NCBI GenBank assembly: GCA_030512335.1
Contig: JAULSU010000007.1
Coordinates: forward strand, 4,030,001-4,094,000
DNA from: Immersiella caudata
Taxonomy: Eukaryota; Ascomycota; Sordariomycetes; Sordariales; Lasiosphaeriaceae
DNA: 64,000 nucleotides
Direction: 5' to 3'
This document shows, piece by piece, positions 21,158 through 31,852 of this stretch. Below the pieces are notes generated by a model. The model saw only the letters and a program-made list of their open reading frames with translations, made no database searches and was not told the origin of the DNA. The translations under genes were made by a program, and so were the position numbers. Within the stretch, counting starts at the first letter, position 1. Every line of letters begins with the position of its first letter.

Positions 21158-23158
21158 GGCGAGAGCTTCCTATCCACACCTGAACCCTGGGTGAGAAATG
21201 TGAGGGAGATGCTCTTCTGCAACTCGAGGTGATTGTTGTGGATAGAGAGTAAAATGTGGTGCAAGCTTGGTGTAGTCGCGAAGAAGAGCTCACGGCGCGG
21301 AATGAGAAAGCAGAAGCGGAGCAAGACCTGCAGACCAATTGGTAATAATAATAATAACTCGTTGCAGGCAGGTCCCCGCGCATTCGTCCAACATTTGCTT
21401 TCTTTCCCGCCCGCCACCGCAAAACCCCTGCCACGAGCCCATCCCAGCGCATTGCACGGCTGTTCACGACTGCCCCCCCGTCGCGCGACGATCTGGCGGC
21501 CGTCAATCAGCGACCGCCGAAATGTTGCTCTGCGACGGGGTTGGGTGTGGCATGTGTTCCCGCCTGCAAGCCAGCGCAAACCAGCGCAGCTTCAAATGGG
21601 GTTGTCTCACTCTTGGGTCCAATCAGCAATATCCATTACCAGTGCGCTTTTTGGCCGCAGCATTTTCCGTGATTGGGATGATCGCAAAGCGACAGGCGGC
21701 CCAAGCTCAAGCTAGCTACTGTTCAAGCGACCATTACGTCGCGAGCTTGCCCAGCCGCTTCAAAAGTCCAAAGTTGGGCGAACATGCTGGCTACCTAGGC
21801 AGGTAGTAAAAAGGCCACCAAGAACCCTAGCTGCGGGCGGACCCTGTGAACCCCTACTGGCACCACGAAATGGTTCGCTGGGCGGCTGCGGCGGGCTGGA
21901 ATCACTGTGCCCTTTAAAGGGCTTCCCCGCGCCATTGGGGTATGACGAAAATGCAATTTTTGTAGCACCTAAACTTGCAACCCCGCCAGCGGATTGGAGA
22001 ATGGCTGACGATGGAAGCTAGGGAGCTGCAAGTGTTAATGGTTGGCACTGGCACTGATGGGTGGTTGCGCTCGAGGGCGAGGCCGAAAAGGGTCGGCCAG
22101 TGCCGTGGCCGGGGCGATCAGCTAGTGGGGCCGGGAATGGTTGGACGGGACGCATCGAGCCCCTCAGCGAGCGGAATGTCATCCTTGGCAATGATCGACG
22201 CGCAGTTTCCTCCCCCAACCCTCCTTGCATCCACTAGTGACCACTTGGGTCGGCTGGGATCCGATGACCCAAGCGCGGCGCCGGTCCACGGGGCTGGCAA
22301 ACCAGAGAGCGGCCCGGCTTCTAGTGCCGATCTAGCGCAGACGGGCTGAGACACGCTATGCGATTCGGCCAATCACCCTCAGCCGCACCGTCCGAGAACG
22401 GCCACTCACGGGTTGGCACGATGCAAGCCGAAACGCAAGCCACCGCGCTGCATGCCAGCTGAGGGCCGGTTCGGCCTCGTGCTGCAGGATCGCCTCTGGA
22501 CGGCAATGGCGTCGGCGAGCGGGGCCCCGTGATAACCTTCTCCGGCCAGTAGGCAAAGAGGTCGACCGCCCGTGGTGAGTTGATGAGACCCAATCAACAA
22601 GCCCCTATCCGCACTTGCGGGTCTGCCCGTCCACCGCTTCCACGACATCCGGCGTCGTGACTGGAACATTTGCCGTCATGTCCGATGCCCGCCTTAAACA
22701 AGGCCAGATGCGCAAGCTCTGCATCATATGTCTTACGTCGACCTCATCTACTGGGCGGCGCTGCGTGGGTTTTCCCTGTCCATTTCGCTCGAGTTCTTGG
22801 CCTTGCCGACAATGGCCTTTCGCAGACCGCACCAGCCGCCACCGATGGCGCTTCCGCATGAGAAGCGGGGCTGGGCGAGGGCGGTTCCCGATGGAAGACC
22901 AGCATATCGTGATCGACGAAAATGACGGAAACTTGCATGACACCAGTCAACCCGTTGTCCCACACCGGTAGATAAGCAGGGCAAAGGAGGAAAAGTCTGG
23001 GCATTGTCGTATTGCGCCAGCCCGAGGATGCTGTGGTAGGTTACCAGTCGTCTATTGTGCGATCGAACAATTCTCTGTCTCTGTCGCCGCTGTGCTCTTT
23101 GTTTCTGACTGAAATTCCCGCGTTGCAGCCTTGTGCAACGTCGCCTGGTAACGGATCT
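21158..23158. promoter_or_regulatory. Two-kb divergent upstream region (ppoC-like and DUF2235 genes)
   Basis: Only short shadow frames occur. It includes a short AAT microsatellite near 21345-21357. It must hold both promoters; no specific operator was recognised. Confidence 0.35.
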
Positions 23159-25348
23159 ATGGATAAGTTCCACCTCAAGCCTGGAGCTAACCATGAGAGT
23201 CGCGCTCACGGAACGAGCCCGATTCCTGGTTCGCACCCCGGCGTCGAAGAAACCTTCTCGCATCATATTCCACCCCGACCCGCCACTGCCATGGACGACG
23301 GTCAAAGGGAATACCACCCTTCGCGGACCCCTCGGAACAAACCTCACAAGATCGTGCTCTGCTTCGATGGCACGGGGAACAAGTTCCACGGCGATGACAG
23401 CGATGACAGCGATAGCAACATCTTGAAGATTTACCGGATGCTGGACAGGACTGCGAGTGACCAATGTAAGTCTGTGTCCCATCATACCGACACCGCGGTG
23501 CTGATGGCATATAGATCATTACTATCAACGTAGGTGAGTCCACATCCAACCATAAAGTCAATGCACTAACCTCCACAAGCCGGCATCGGCACATATGTCA
23601 TCTCCAACAGTCTTAGCCGCACCGGAAGCGTGGCCAGAATGAAGAGCTGGTACCTCAAAGCGAAAGACTCCGCCGTCGGCTCCTCGTTCGACCACCACGT
23701 CGTCGGCGGCTACCGATTCCTCATGCGCTTCTACAGCCCCGGCGACGAGATCTACATCTTCGGCTTCTCCCGCGGCGCGTACATCGCTCGATTCCTCGCC
23801 GAGATGCTCGACTACGTCGGTCTCCTCTCCCACGGCAACGAAGAGATGGTCTCTTTTGCGTGGAAGGCCTTTTCCAGCTGGCAGGCGCGCCAAGGCAATG
23901 ACAGCCCCGAGGGTGTCAAGAAGAAGAAGGAAATGTACGAGTTCATGAAGGGATTCCGCGAGACCTTCTCCCGTCCTGTCCGCCGCATCCGATTCTTGGG
24001 GTTGTTCGACACGGTCAACAGCGTGCCGCGGTTCGAGACGGCGTGGATGCAACGATCCAAGTTCCCGTATACGGCCCGGACGTCGGCGAAGGTCATCCGA
24101 CACGCCGTCAGCATCGACGAGCGCCGCGCCAAGTTCCGCCAGGACTTGATCTACCAGAGCGATAAGCCCAAGAAGGACAAGGGGCGGCACCCAGCCCAGC
24201 AGAAGCTGCACGAGATCCATGAGAAGTATCGCAGACGAGGGAGTACCGCGATGAAGGACGGCTTGAAGGGAGGGCTGCACGCAGACCGTGGTCGGCGGGA
24301 GACGTTGGCTGTTCCTGATGATCCAGCCCCGTATCGTACAAGGTCTCACTCGACGCGGCGGTCCCATCATACGAAGATGACGGATGCTTCTGATGGTGAA
24401 CATGCGATTCAGGATGGACAGTCTGAGTACTCTGTTGCCCCGCACCCACACACCGACGACGCGGAATCCTTGACCGAGTCAGAAGACGAGCACGACCAAG
24501 ACATCGACGAGGTTTGGTTCGCTGGCGGCCACGGCGACATTGGTGGCGGATGGGAGCTCATTCCAGGATCAAAGCCCTCGAGCCATATTCCGTTAGTATG
24601 GATGGTGCGCGAGGCCATGCAGGCTGGCTTAACATTCGACCTCGACAAAGTGCGCGAGATGGGGTGTATGGAGGCGACGGACGAGAGCGACATGGATATG
24701 ACGATGATGGGCGCCAATACCGATGGGGCTGACGACACAGATCCCCTCGACAATTCAGAGCGACCGCCCGTCCCAGGTATCGTCGTGCGCAGCTCCAGCA
24801 TGAGCACCCCAAAGATGTTCCAAGGCGTTTCCTTCCAAGACCCGTCGTACAACAAGGAGTCAGACCAGGCCGCCGTGTCGGAGGATTCCAAGTCGGGTGA
24901 GGTCGGGCGACGTCTGACGTTCCGAGAAATGCTCGAGAAAGCGGAGACGGCGCGCATCCACGACTCGCTCGAGTTCGATTGCGGTCTAGGCTGGGGCACG
25001 GTGCTATCCTGGAAGCTGATGGAGTTCATTCCCTTCCGAAGAATGGACTTAACCGAGGAGGGTGCTTGGAAGCCGATTCGCTGGCCTCTGCCATGCGGGG
25101 AGGTGAGGGACATCCCGGAAAACGCGCGTATCCACAATAGCGTCATTCGACGGATGGAGCTGGACGAACAATACCGGCCGGGCAATCTGATTGTCGGGGG
25201 TGGCGGCCGAGGGGTTCGCATTGCTCCGAAGCGGTACGGTATCGGCGATTGGATTTGCGTGGGTGAGGAGGGCGATCCTGTTGGCGCGGTGTGGGTGAGG
25301 AAGAGTGCTGTCGAGAAGGCTGCCGCATCGGGTCTCGGGTTGCAGTGA
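23159..25348 (+). CDS. DUF2235 (Tle1-like) alpha/beta hydrolase
   Basis: Three exons: 23159-23465, a 15-nt micro-exon at 23515-23529, and 23580-25348, giving 696 residues. The micro-exon encodes most of YHYYQ and is required to keep the family motif leading into PGIGTY. Domain evidence: LCFDGTGNKF (68-77) at the start of the fold, the nucleophile elbow GFSRGAYIAR (Ser171), FLGLFDTVNS, the late block WFAGGHGDIGGGW and a C-terminal WKPIRWPLP region. This is the DUF2235 family, related to T6SS Tle1 phospholipases. The fungal substrate is unknown. A charged, probably disordered insert of about 100 residues lies between the FDTVNS and WFAGGH blocks. The start is the ATG at 23159; upstream in-frame sequence has no ATG. 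Confidence 0.87.
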
Positions 25349-25779
25349 ATGGCATTTGTGTCTGTTAGGAGCGGTGTGGGTTGTTGCGTTGAGGGGTTAA
25401 AAGTCTGACGGTCTTGTGGGGTACGACGTTGGAGGAAGGAGCAACAGAGGGGTAACCAAAAAAAAAAAAAAGGGTGAAACAGGACCCACAACGTGTAACT
25501 GACATTTATGTTTATTTTCAGTTGCAGTGTAGAAGGTACCAATAGTTTAGGGTGTGACGATGGATGGCTACCTAGTTACAAATGCAATAATTACAGGTGC
25601 ATTTCGTCTCCAGGTCCTCCGCTCCGTCAGCGAATACAATCTTCCCTCTGTTTAAACCTAACAACTCAGTTACAATTGTAAATAAACGAAACGAAAGGCG
25701 GCGAGAAGCAATTATTAGCCGGGGAGATGCTAGCGGAAGAGCCTGGCAGCTGCTGCCACTCCATGTTCTAACATTGCAA
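25349..25779. other. 3' flank of the DUF2235 gene
   Basis: Contains an A-tract at about 25459-25472. No coding signal. Confidence 0.4.
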
Positions 25780-26124
25780 TTACCGAGACTGCAAATACCA
25801 GGATGTCAGGTGAACAGACTTTCAACAGGTTCATTCTGCCATGGGTTTCAATGAAGGGCAGAAACTTACATCCCTTCTTTGGTCCGGTAAATGTAGCCCT
25901 TTATTAGTGACGGCACGGCGTCCAGGGCCAGCGTCGAGCACAAACGACTGCTGGCCGGTGTTTGTGCAACCGCTGTGGGTAGACACGCGTACTATAAGAC
26001 CTGATTGCCTCGCCTCAAGGCGAGTGGAAATTGCGCTATTCGCCACGTCCGAATCTGTCGGTAGGGCCATCACATGGCTGCCAGAGATGGCGGCAAGCGT
26101 GGCAAGTCCGCTAAGGAAGCGCAT
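25780..26124 (-). CDS. Small secreted protein, tentative
   Basis: Proposed exons 26124-25870 and 25788-25780, joined by an 81-bp intron (GTAAGT to TTGCAG), giving about 87 residues. The N-terminus is a signal peptide (MRFLSGLATLAAISGSHVMA) followed by a short pro-region with a possible ARQ processing point and the segment HSGCTNTGQQSF. Only one cysteine remains in the mature part of this model, which is odd for a secreted peptide, so the second exon may be mis-chosen. No family recognised. Confidence is carried by the signal peptide and the good donor site. Confidence 0.45.
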
Positions 26125-27085
26125 TGTTCCATCTTGTCTTACGCACAACTAAATCCACACAGGGCTATAATCCAAGCCTATCACGGCTTCTTGTACAATT
26201 ATGTGTCAATATATGCGACGTGGGTGGTAAGTGAGTGGCTTCTTGGAACCGGAACGTGTTGCCCTCGCTATTATCTTCTAGAGAATTGACCACAACAGGC
26301 TACAGGGGCCCTATGATATGGGGCAAACCTCTTGGGTCTGTTAACTCTTCAATGGGACGCCGGGCTTAGCCTTCCGGCTGCATTCAAGTTGTATCATATT
26401 GCAGAAATCACGCTTCATCACCCAGTGACCCGCTGACCTCTTGCAAGGCGACGCCCTGGCAGTCGTAACTTGGGTCGGCAAGGACTGTGCGCAGCGCTTT
26501 CATCACCGCGCCATTTATCCCAGGGGTTCAGAACTCATGAACTCGAAAGGGAAGTCTGGATCCGCTGAAGGGATTGATTCCGTATCATCCCGCAGCGACC
26601 CCCGTTAGGCTGCCACTTTGTAATCTGCATGTTGAGCCGTGTCACTGCCATGGCATCATGGGGTTGCAAGAAACGCAAACCGTCTAGACTCGTCTGCCGA
26701 GAGTGGCGGGGTACGTTACCAAAACCACCCGGGTTTTTTTTTTGCATTCTTCCTTTTGCTCGGTGTCCACGAGCAGGATCAGCCACAAATACCTCATGTC
26801 AGAGGGGTGGCGTGAGCCCACATTCTCGGGGAACTCAGACTTCTCAGAACACAGAATTTGCTTCGTTGCAGGCTGATTTTCGGGCTTCAGTTTCACATGA
26901 CGGAGACCATCACACAAATACTCTCCCAAGATTGGACAACCGGCTTCATCCTATTGATTGACATTCAGGACCAGAACCCATTTTCCAACAATGTACCTAC
27001 TAACTACGCAGCGTGATATTTGCCCTCTTTCTGAATGAATCCACCCAAGTACCCAAGTGTCTAAGACAGCTTAGACTCAAAGACT
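26125..27085. other. Intergenic, no gene seen
   Basis: About 960 bp with a T-run near 26735-26743. Nothing recognisable on either strand. Confidence 0.4.
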
Positions 27086-27417
27086 TCAGGATGTGCAGAG
27101 GTTAAATTCTTCAAGAAAGTCATCTAGTCCACTGATGCAATCCACACAGGGACAGGCCTGGTAATACGGCATGGTTAGAAGATTCGAAGAGATCGAGGAT
27201 GTTCAGAACGTACACTCTCAGCTGCTCCTCCGAGGCACTCAATGAAGGCAGGGACATTACGACGAGCAATAGCACCCGCAATGCAGACGGCGTTGACGGT
27301 GACCTCAACGCATTTGACAAGGTCACAGACTCTTTTCTCGATGAGGGGAGTCGATGGGGCGGCCAAGGACGTGCCTGCGGTGCCGAGAAGGGTGACAATA
27401 GTAATGAGGCGGTACAT
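27086..27417 (-). CDS. Small secreted cysteine-rich protein, eight cysteines
   Basis: Two exons, 27417-27214 and 27157-27086, with a 56-bp intron (GTACGT to ACCAG), giving 91 residues. A signal peptide (MYRLITIVTLLGTAGTSLA) is followed by a short pro-peptide ending in a Kex2-type KR at residues 28-29. The mature peptide begins VCDLVKCVEVTVNAVC and ends with the second-exon segment ACPCVDCISGLDD and FNLCTS, giving eight cysteines in total. The spacing and helical look resemble the fungal calcium-binding protein (Cbp1) family, which I offer only as a tentative match. The splice is supported because the second exon adds four cysteines and a clean stop. A wall, effector or defence peptide are all possible. 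Confidence 0.72.
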
Positions 27418-28576
27418 GGTAATGACAACGTCTGCTGGTGAGCTTTGGGGTGAAATAGATGGTGAAAAATGAGGTGAGGCAAGTGCGCCAGTGGATTTGG
27501 ATCATAGATGTGCCCTTCTATATACCTAGACTTTCGTCCCCAGGAATAGCACAGAACCAGCATCAAAGCAGTCCTCCCAGATTCGGAGTAAGCGTAGCCA
27601 TCATCTGAGTCCGTTAACAAGGGCGTCCTGAACTGAAAGCCCGATCCCACACAATTCTCACGATCCTGAAGCAGACACCTCTCATGGTTGTCGTTACTCC
27701 GCATAAAGTCCAGAAAGGTTACTTTTTTGGTTGCACCGGAGAAAACAATCCGGCGCGCCTTGAGGATCCGAGGCTGGGCCTAACGGCATTGCGGGCGCCT
27801 AGTACTCCAGGAGTGGCTTACGATCCAGGCATCGTGTGTATACAACTGAAAGGTATGATCAGGTCCCTTTAGAGGAATGATCGGTGTTTCGCTAATGTCT
27901 AAACCGTCCGACAGTAACATCCGCCAAGTGTGTCCAACAAACAACGGTCACCTTCCCGAGTGAACACTCTGGGCAGCGTTTCGAAGCTAAGAACAGAAAT
28001 GATAGACTGTAAGACGGGCATATCAGCCGTGATCTTGGGTCTTGGAAGTTACATCAAGCTTTGCCGATACCACCCGCCCCTCTTTGGGAACCTAGCTGCT
28101 GATACGCCAGACACAGCTTCCCAGCGGCTAAAATTGCTCTGCGCTTGAGTTCCTCGACCACCGGCATCTGTGCTCTTTCCGGTATCGAAATCGCAACATG
28201 GAGGATGAAGTCTGAGGATTTTGTTCATTGGCAATCACCCTTGTTTGGCATGTTCTGGAGTCTTGTATTCAGGATCGTCATGGTGGGGGCAACGGCCTGA
28301 GGTGCCTGGATGGTCGCAGGTGTGCTGAGCAACTACCTGGGATTGGCCACGGCAGCTGAAGGTTAAAACGGCATGAAATGAAAGTCTTGGCATTCCACCG
28401 CAAAACTCCGACTCGATTTTGGCAGCTGCGGTGCCGGTACTCAGCGGCGTTTCAGCCGCAGTTGCAGAAATTCCGCAGCTTCTGCCTGGAACCCTCCTCC
28501 GCCGCCAGACGACAAGGCGCAGACCCCGCAATTACGCAGACACATCAGCGTCCCATTCAAGTTGCATCGCGACCAA
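27418..28576. other. Divergent upstream region, no gene seen
   Basis: 1.16 kb between the secreted cysteine-rich gene (minus) and NLR2 (plus). No recognisable coding sequence or regulatory motif. Confidence 0.4.
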
Positions 28577-31500
28577 ATGGACGGCATCAGCGCAATCAGC
28601 TTCACGGCCTCTATTGCAAGCCTGGTAGACCTCTGCTGCAACATCGTCAGAGGCTCTTACGAGATTTACCGCTCCGAGCTGGGTTCGCCCCGGGGACACG
28701 CCCAAATCGGAACCGTTCTCGACGATCTCGACAATGTCGCCAAGACGCTCACCACCAACTTCGTCAAGTCGGATAGCACGCACAGCGAACCGCTCAGGAA
28801 GCTTGCTAGAGATTGTCTCGCCGCATCTACTGAGCTGTCTGACGTTCTCAACGACATCAGACGGAAGGAAGGGAATAGAGTTTGGCGGAGTCTTGAGGCG
28901 AAATGGAAGAGCATGCGCAAAGAGGGCGTGCTTGCTGCGCTGGAGCAGAGGCTGGATTTTCTCCGTCTTGAGTTGTTGCTGAGGTTGAATCTTGTCATCA
29001 GGTCAGTATTTCGATTTCTCTTCAAGTCCCTCGGTGCGTTGCTGATTCCAATGAAGCGAAGAACAGTCTTTGGTCAAATCCAAGCTCGAAAGTATCGAAA
29101 ATGACAACTTCCATTCGTCTATTCGAACCGAGAACGAGATTCGCGCCGTCCAAGAGGCCATCGGGAATCTTGAGGGGAGACTTCTAAGTGCGCTGTCATT
29201 CGACGCTTCGCGTGTCAATGGGGACGACACACTGGCGCTCGTAAGGACGGACTTAACGGAGGTCCTTAGGGCCCTCGAAGTGATCCCCAAGGCGCCGACG
29301 ACGGAAGAAATTGTCCTACGAAGGCTGCACTTCCCCACCGCAAACACCCGCATGGAGAGCATTGTCGACGCTGAGTTCGGCACGTTCGAGTGGCTGCTCG
29401 AGTCTGATGGCATATCCAAGCAGGGAGACAAAAAGCTCACGGAAGCGCGGCAGTCCTTCTTGCAGTGGCTCGAGAACGACGACGACAAAGTGTACCATAT
29501 CTCCGGAAAAGCCGGCTCAGGCAAGTCAACGCTTATGAAATATCTCTGCCAGCATTCACGTCTTCAGACCACGCTTAGCCGCTGGGCTGGAGACAAGAAA
29601 CTGGTCTTTGCCAGTTACTTCTTCTGGAACTCCGGACAAGTCGAACAGAAGACTCTGGGGGGTCTATATCGCTCGCTGCTTCTAGACACGCTTAAACAAT
29701 GTCCGGAGCTCATCAAGGAGGCTTTCCCGCAGTGCTGGGTGGACGAAACACCACACTGCGTTGAAGGGATACACGCGCCGTTCAGCATCTCGGAACTCAA
29801 ACAGGCCGCGGAGGTCGTCTTCAGGAAGCCTCGTCTCCCAAACCACCGGTTTTGTTTCTTCATCGACGGTCTTGATGAGTTCGATGCCGACTTACACACA
29901 GATCATTGGGACCTCGCCCGGCTTCTGCGAAACTGGACGGCCAACTCACTGGATGTCAAGATCTGTGTGAGCAGCCGACCTCACGAGGAATTCCTTCAGT
30001 GCTTTGATCCCAGCAGCAGAATTCATCTCCACCAGCTGACACACGGAGATGTTGAACGTTTCGTGTGCGGGGCGCTGGAAAGGGGTGCAATTCATGCCAC
30101 CAATACAGTGAGCCTCGATATCGAGAAGGTGGCGAAGGACATCGCTGAGCGCGCAGAAGGAGTTTTCCTCTGGGTGAGGCTAGTTGTGCGGTCGCTCGTC
30201 AACGGCATCCGACATCGATACTCGTCGACCATGCTAAAGGACAGGCTCGACAAGATCCCCCGCGGTTTGGAAGCATTGTTTGACCAACTGTTCAGCGACA
30301 TTGATCCAAGTGACCGAGACCGATCTGACATGGTCTTCCTCCTTGTCGCGTCCGGCGATGTAAAAGACGCTCTGATGTATTCGTGGCTCGATGATCTCTT
30401 CGACCCAGAGTTCCCCTATAACCTACCTTCCCGTGTCTACAGCGACGCGGAGATACTCTCACTTCAAGAGACGGTCCGCAGTCAACTCGCTAATCTGACC
30501 AAGGGACTCGTCGAGATGAATCCCCGGTTTCCATCGGTCGACCTCGCTGCCGCTCGAGGGTGGGAATGCGACATTATGGGCCTCCGGGACGTGTACTTTG
30601 GTCAGCGTGTCGATTTCTTCCACCGCACCGTCCAAGACTACCTGAATGACCCGGGGCGGTTGGCGGTTGCCAAGCATCGACTGAAAGGCCGCTTTAACAT
30701 TGCAGACGCCATCCCAAGGCTCCGTCTTGCCTTGTTCAAATTCGCCCGAACAATGCCATGCTACTTTCGACCCCAAGGCCTTGGCCAAACAGCCCTGATT
30801 GAGTGTTTCGAGACTCTTTTCGACGAGAAGTACCTTACCGGAAGCACCCCCCGGTTCCTGGACGAGTGCGAAAGCGCCCTTGACCATCACCGTCAGACTC
30901 CCTTTACATACCACGAAGTCGCTGGACAGGAGCATCCAGGTATCGTCGCTTGGGGTCAGGGGTGGAACAACTGCGCCAGCGGTGAAGCCCTGACGGGCGA
31001 CGACCTGTCCTACCTCCACTGGCTGGTCTCCTACCGTAACCGCAGCTTTGATGACTACGTGATGCAGCGTCTGTTGTCCGAGCCCCGCGACTTACTCTCC
31101 CGCCACGGCCCAAGTCTCCTCTTCGCCTCTTCTTCTAGCTATCTGCAGCGAGGCAGACTCGACATCCATCCCGAAGAGTCCCTCCCGTTCCGGCTTCTCG
31201 CCGCCGGGGTGTCCCCCAATGGAGAAATCGACGTCAAGTACAGCCCAGACGAAGACGACTCTTCATCGAGCCACGACAAACCCGACCACGCCGCTTCATG
31301 GCCCCGGGGCGTCACAACCATGTGGACCGCGTTCATATTCCTCGTCGCCGAAACCAACATGAACGACTTCCGCTTCGTCCAAGATTACATGCGCAAGCGA
31401 TCCCCCCAAGTCTTCCTGCTCGTAGAGGAACTCCTCCGCCACGGCGCCGACCCCGACGTTTCCTTTGACCTGGAACTCTCCAGAGACGAAGCCCGTGAGT

Positions 31501-31772
31501 GGGGTAGGGACCAACTGTCGGTGACACTTGAAGATATCGTCATGTACATCGGCCCGCCGCACCAGGAAAAGGTTCTGGAGATGGTGCATGCTGGTCAGAA
31601 AGGAAAGGGGTCTTGGCTTTGGCAGGCGTTTGGGGCGAAGACGGAGAGGGAGTTGAAATACCGGCGGGGGAGGATCGATGAGTTTAATACGGAGGAGAGG
31701 GGGTATAGAGTCAAGACTGCGTATGCGAGGGAGCGGGTGCTGGAGGGTAATTTTTTTGTGAATTTGTGGTAG
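28577..31772 (+). CDS. NACHT-domain STAND receptor, NLR2 (intact)
   Basis: Two exons, 28577-29001 and 29057-31772, with a 55-bp intron (GTCAGT to ATGAAG), giving 1046 residues. It begins MDGISAISFTASIASLVD, the standard N-terminal helical domain of this fungal family. The NACHT ATPase has Walker A GKAGSGKSTLMKY (Lys298), Walker B FCFFIDGLDEFD (near 410-420) and KICVSSRPHEE. The winged-helix-like RVDFFHRTVQDYL segment and the DUF7791-type C-terminal region follow. No superstructure repeats are present. Unlike NLR1, there is no acidic insert and no tail anchor. The donor and acceptor were chosen to restore the conserved coil before the NACHT module. Its 3' end is duplicated as a relic near 53.2-53.5 kb, and it lies tail-to-tail with the GTPase-patatin gene. 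Confidence 0.88.
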
Positions 31773-31852
31773 CTTTTAGGTCTGATGGAGGGGTTTGGAG
31801 TCCGACCGACTTATGCACCAGCGTTTCAGCAATCACACCCCCTGGCAACTGT

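Noticed and set aside
24409..25542. 377-codon minus-strand open frame
   Set aside because: Antisense to the DUF2235 exon; Pro/Ser-rich composition typical of a shadow frame.
26535..26961. Overlapping open frames on both strands
   Set aside because: No domain, no splice logic and no signal peptide.
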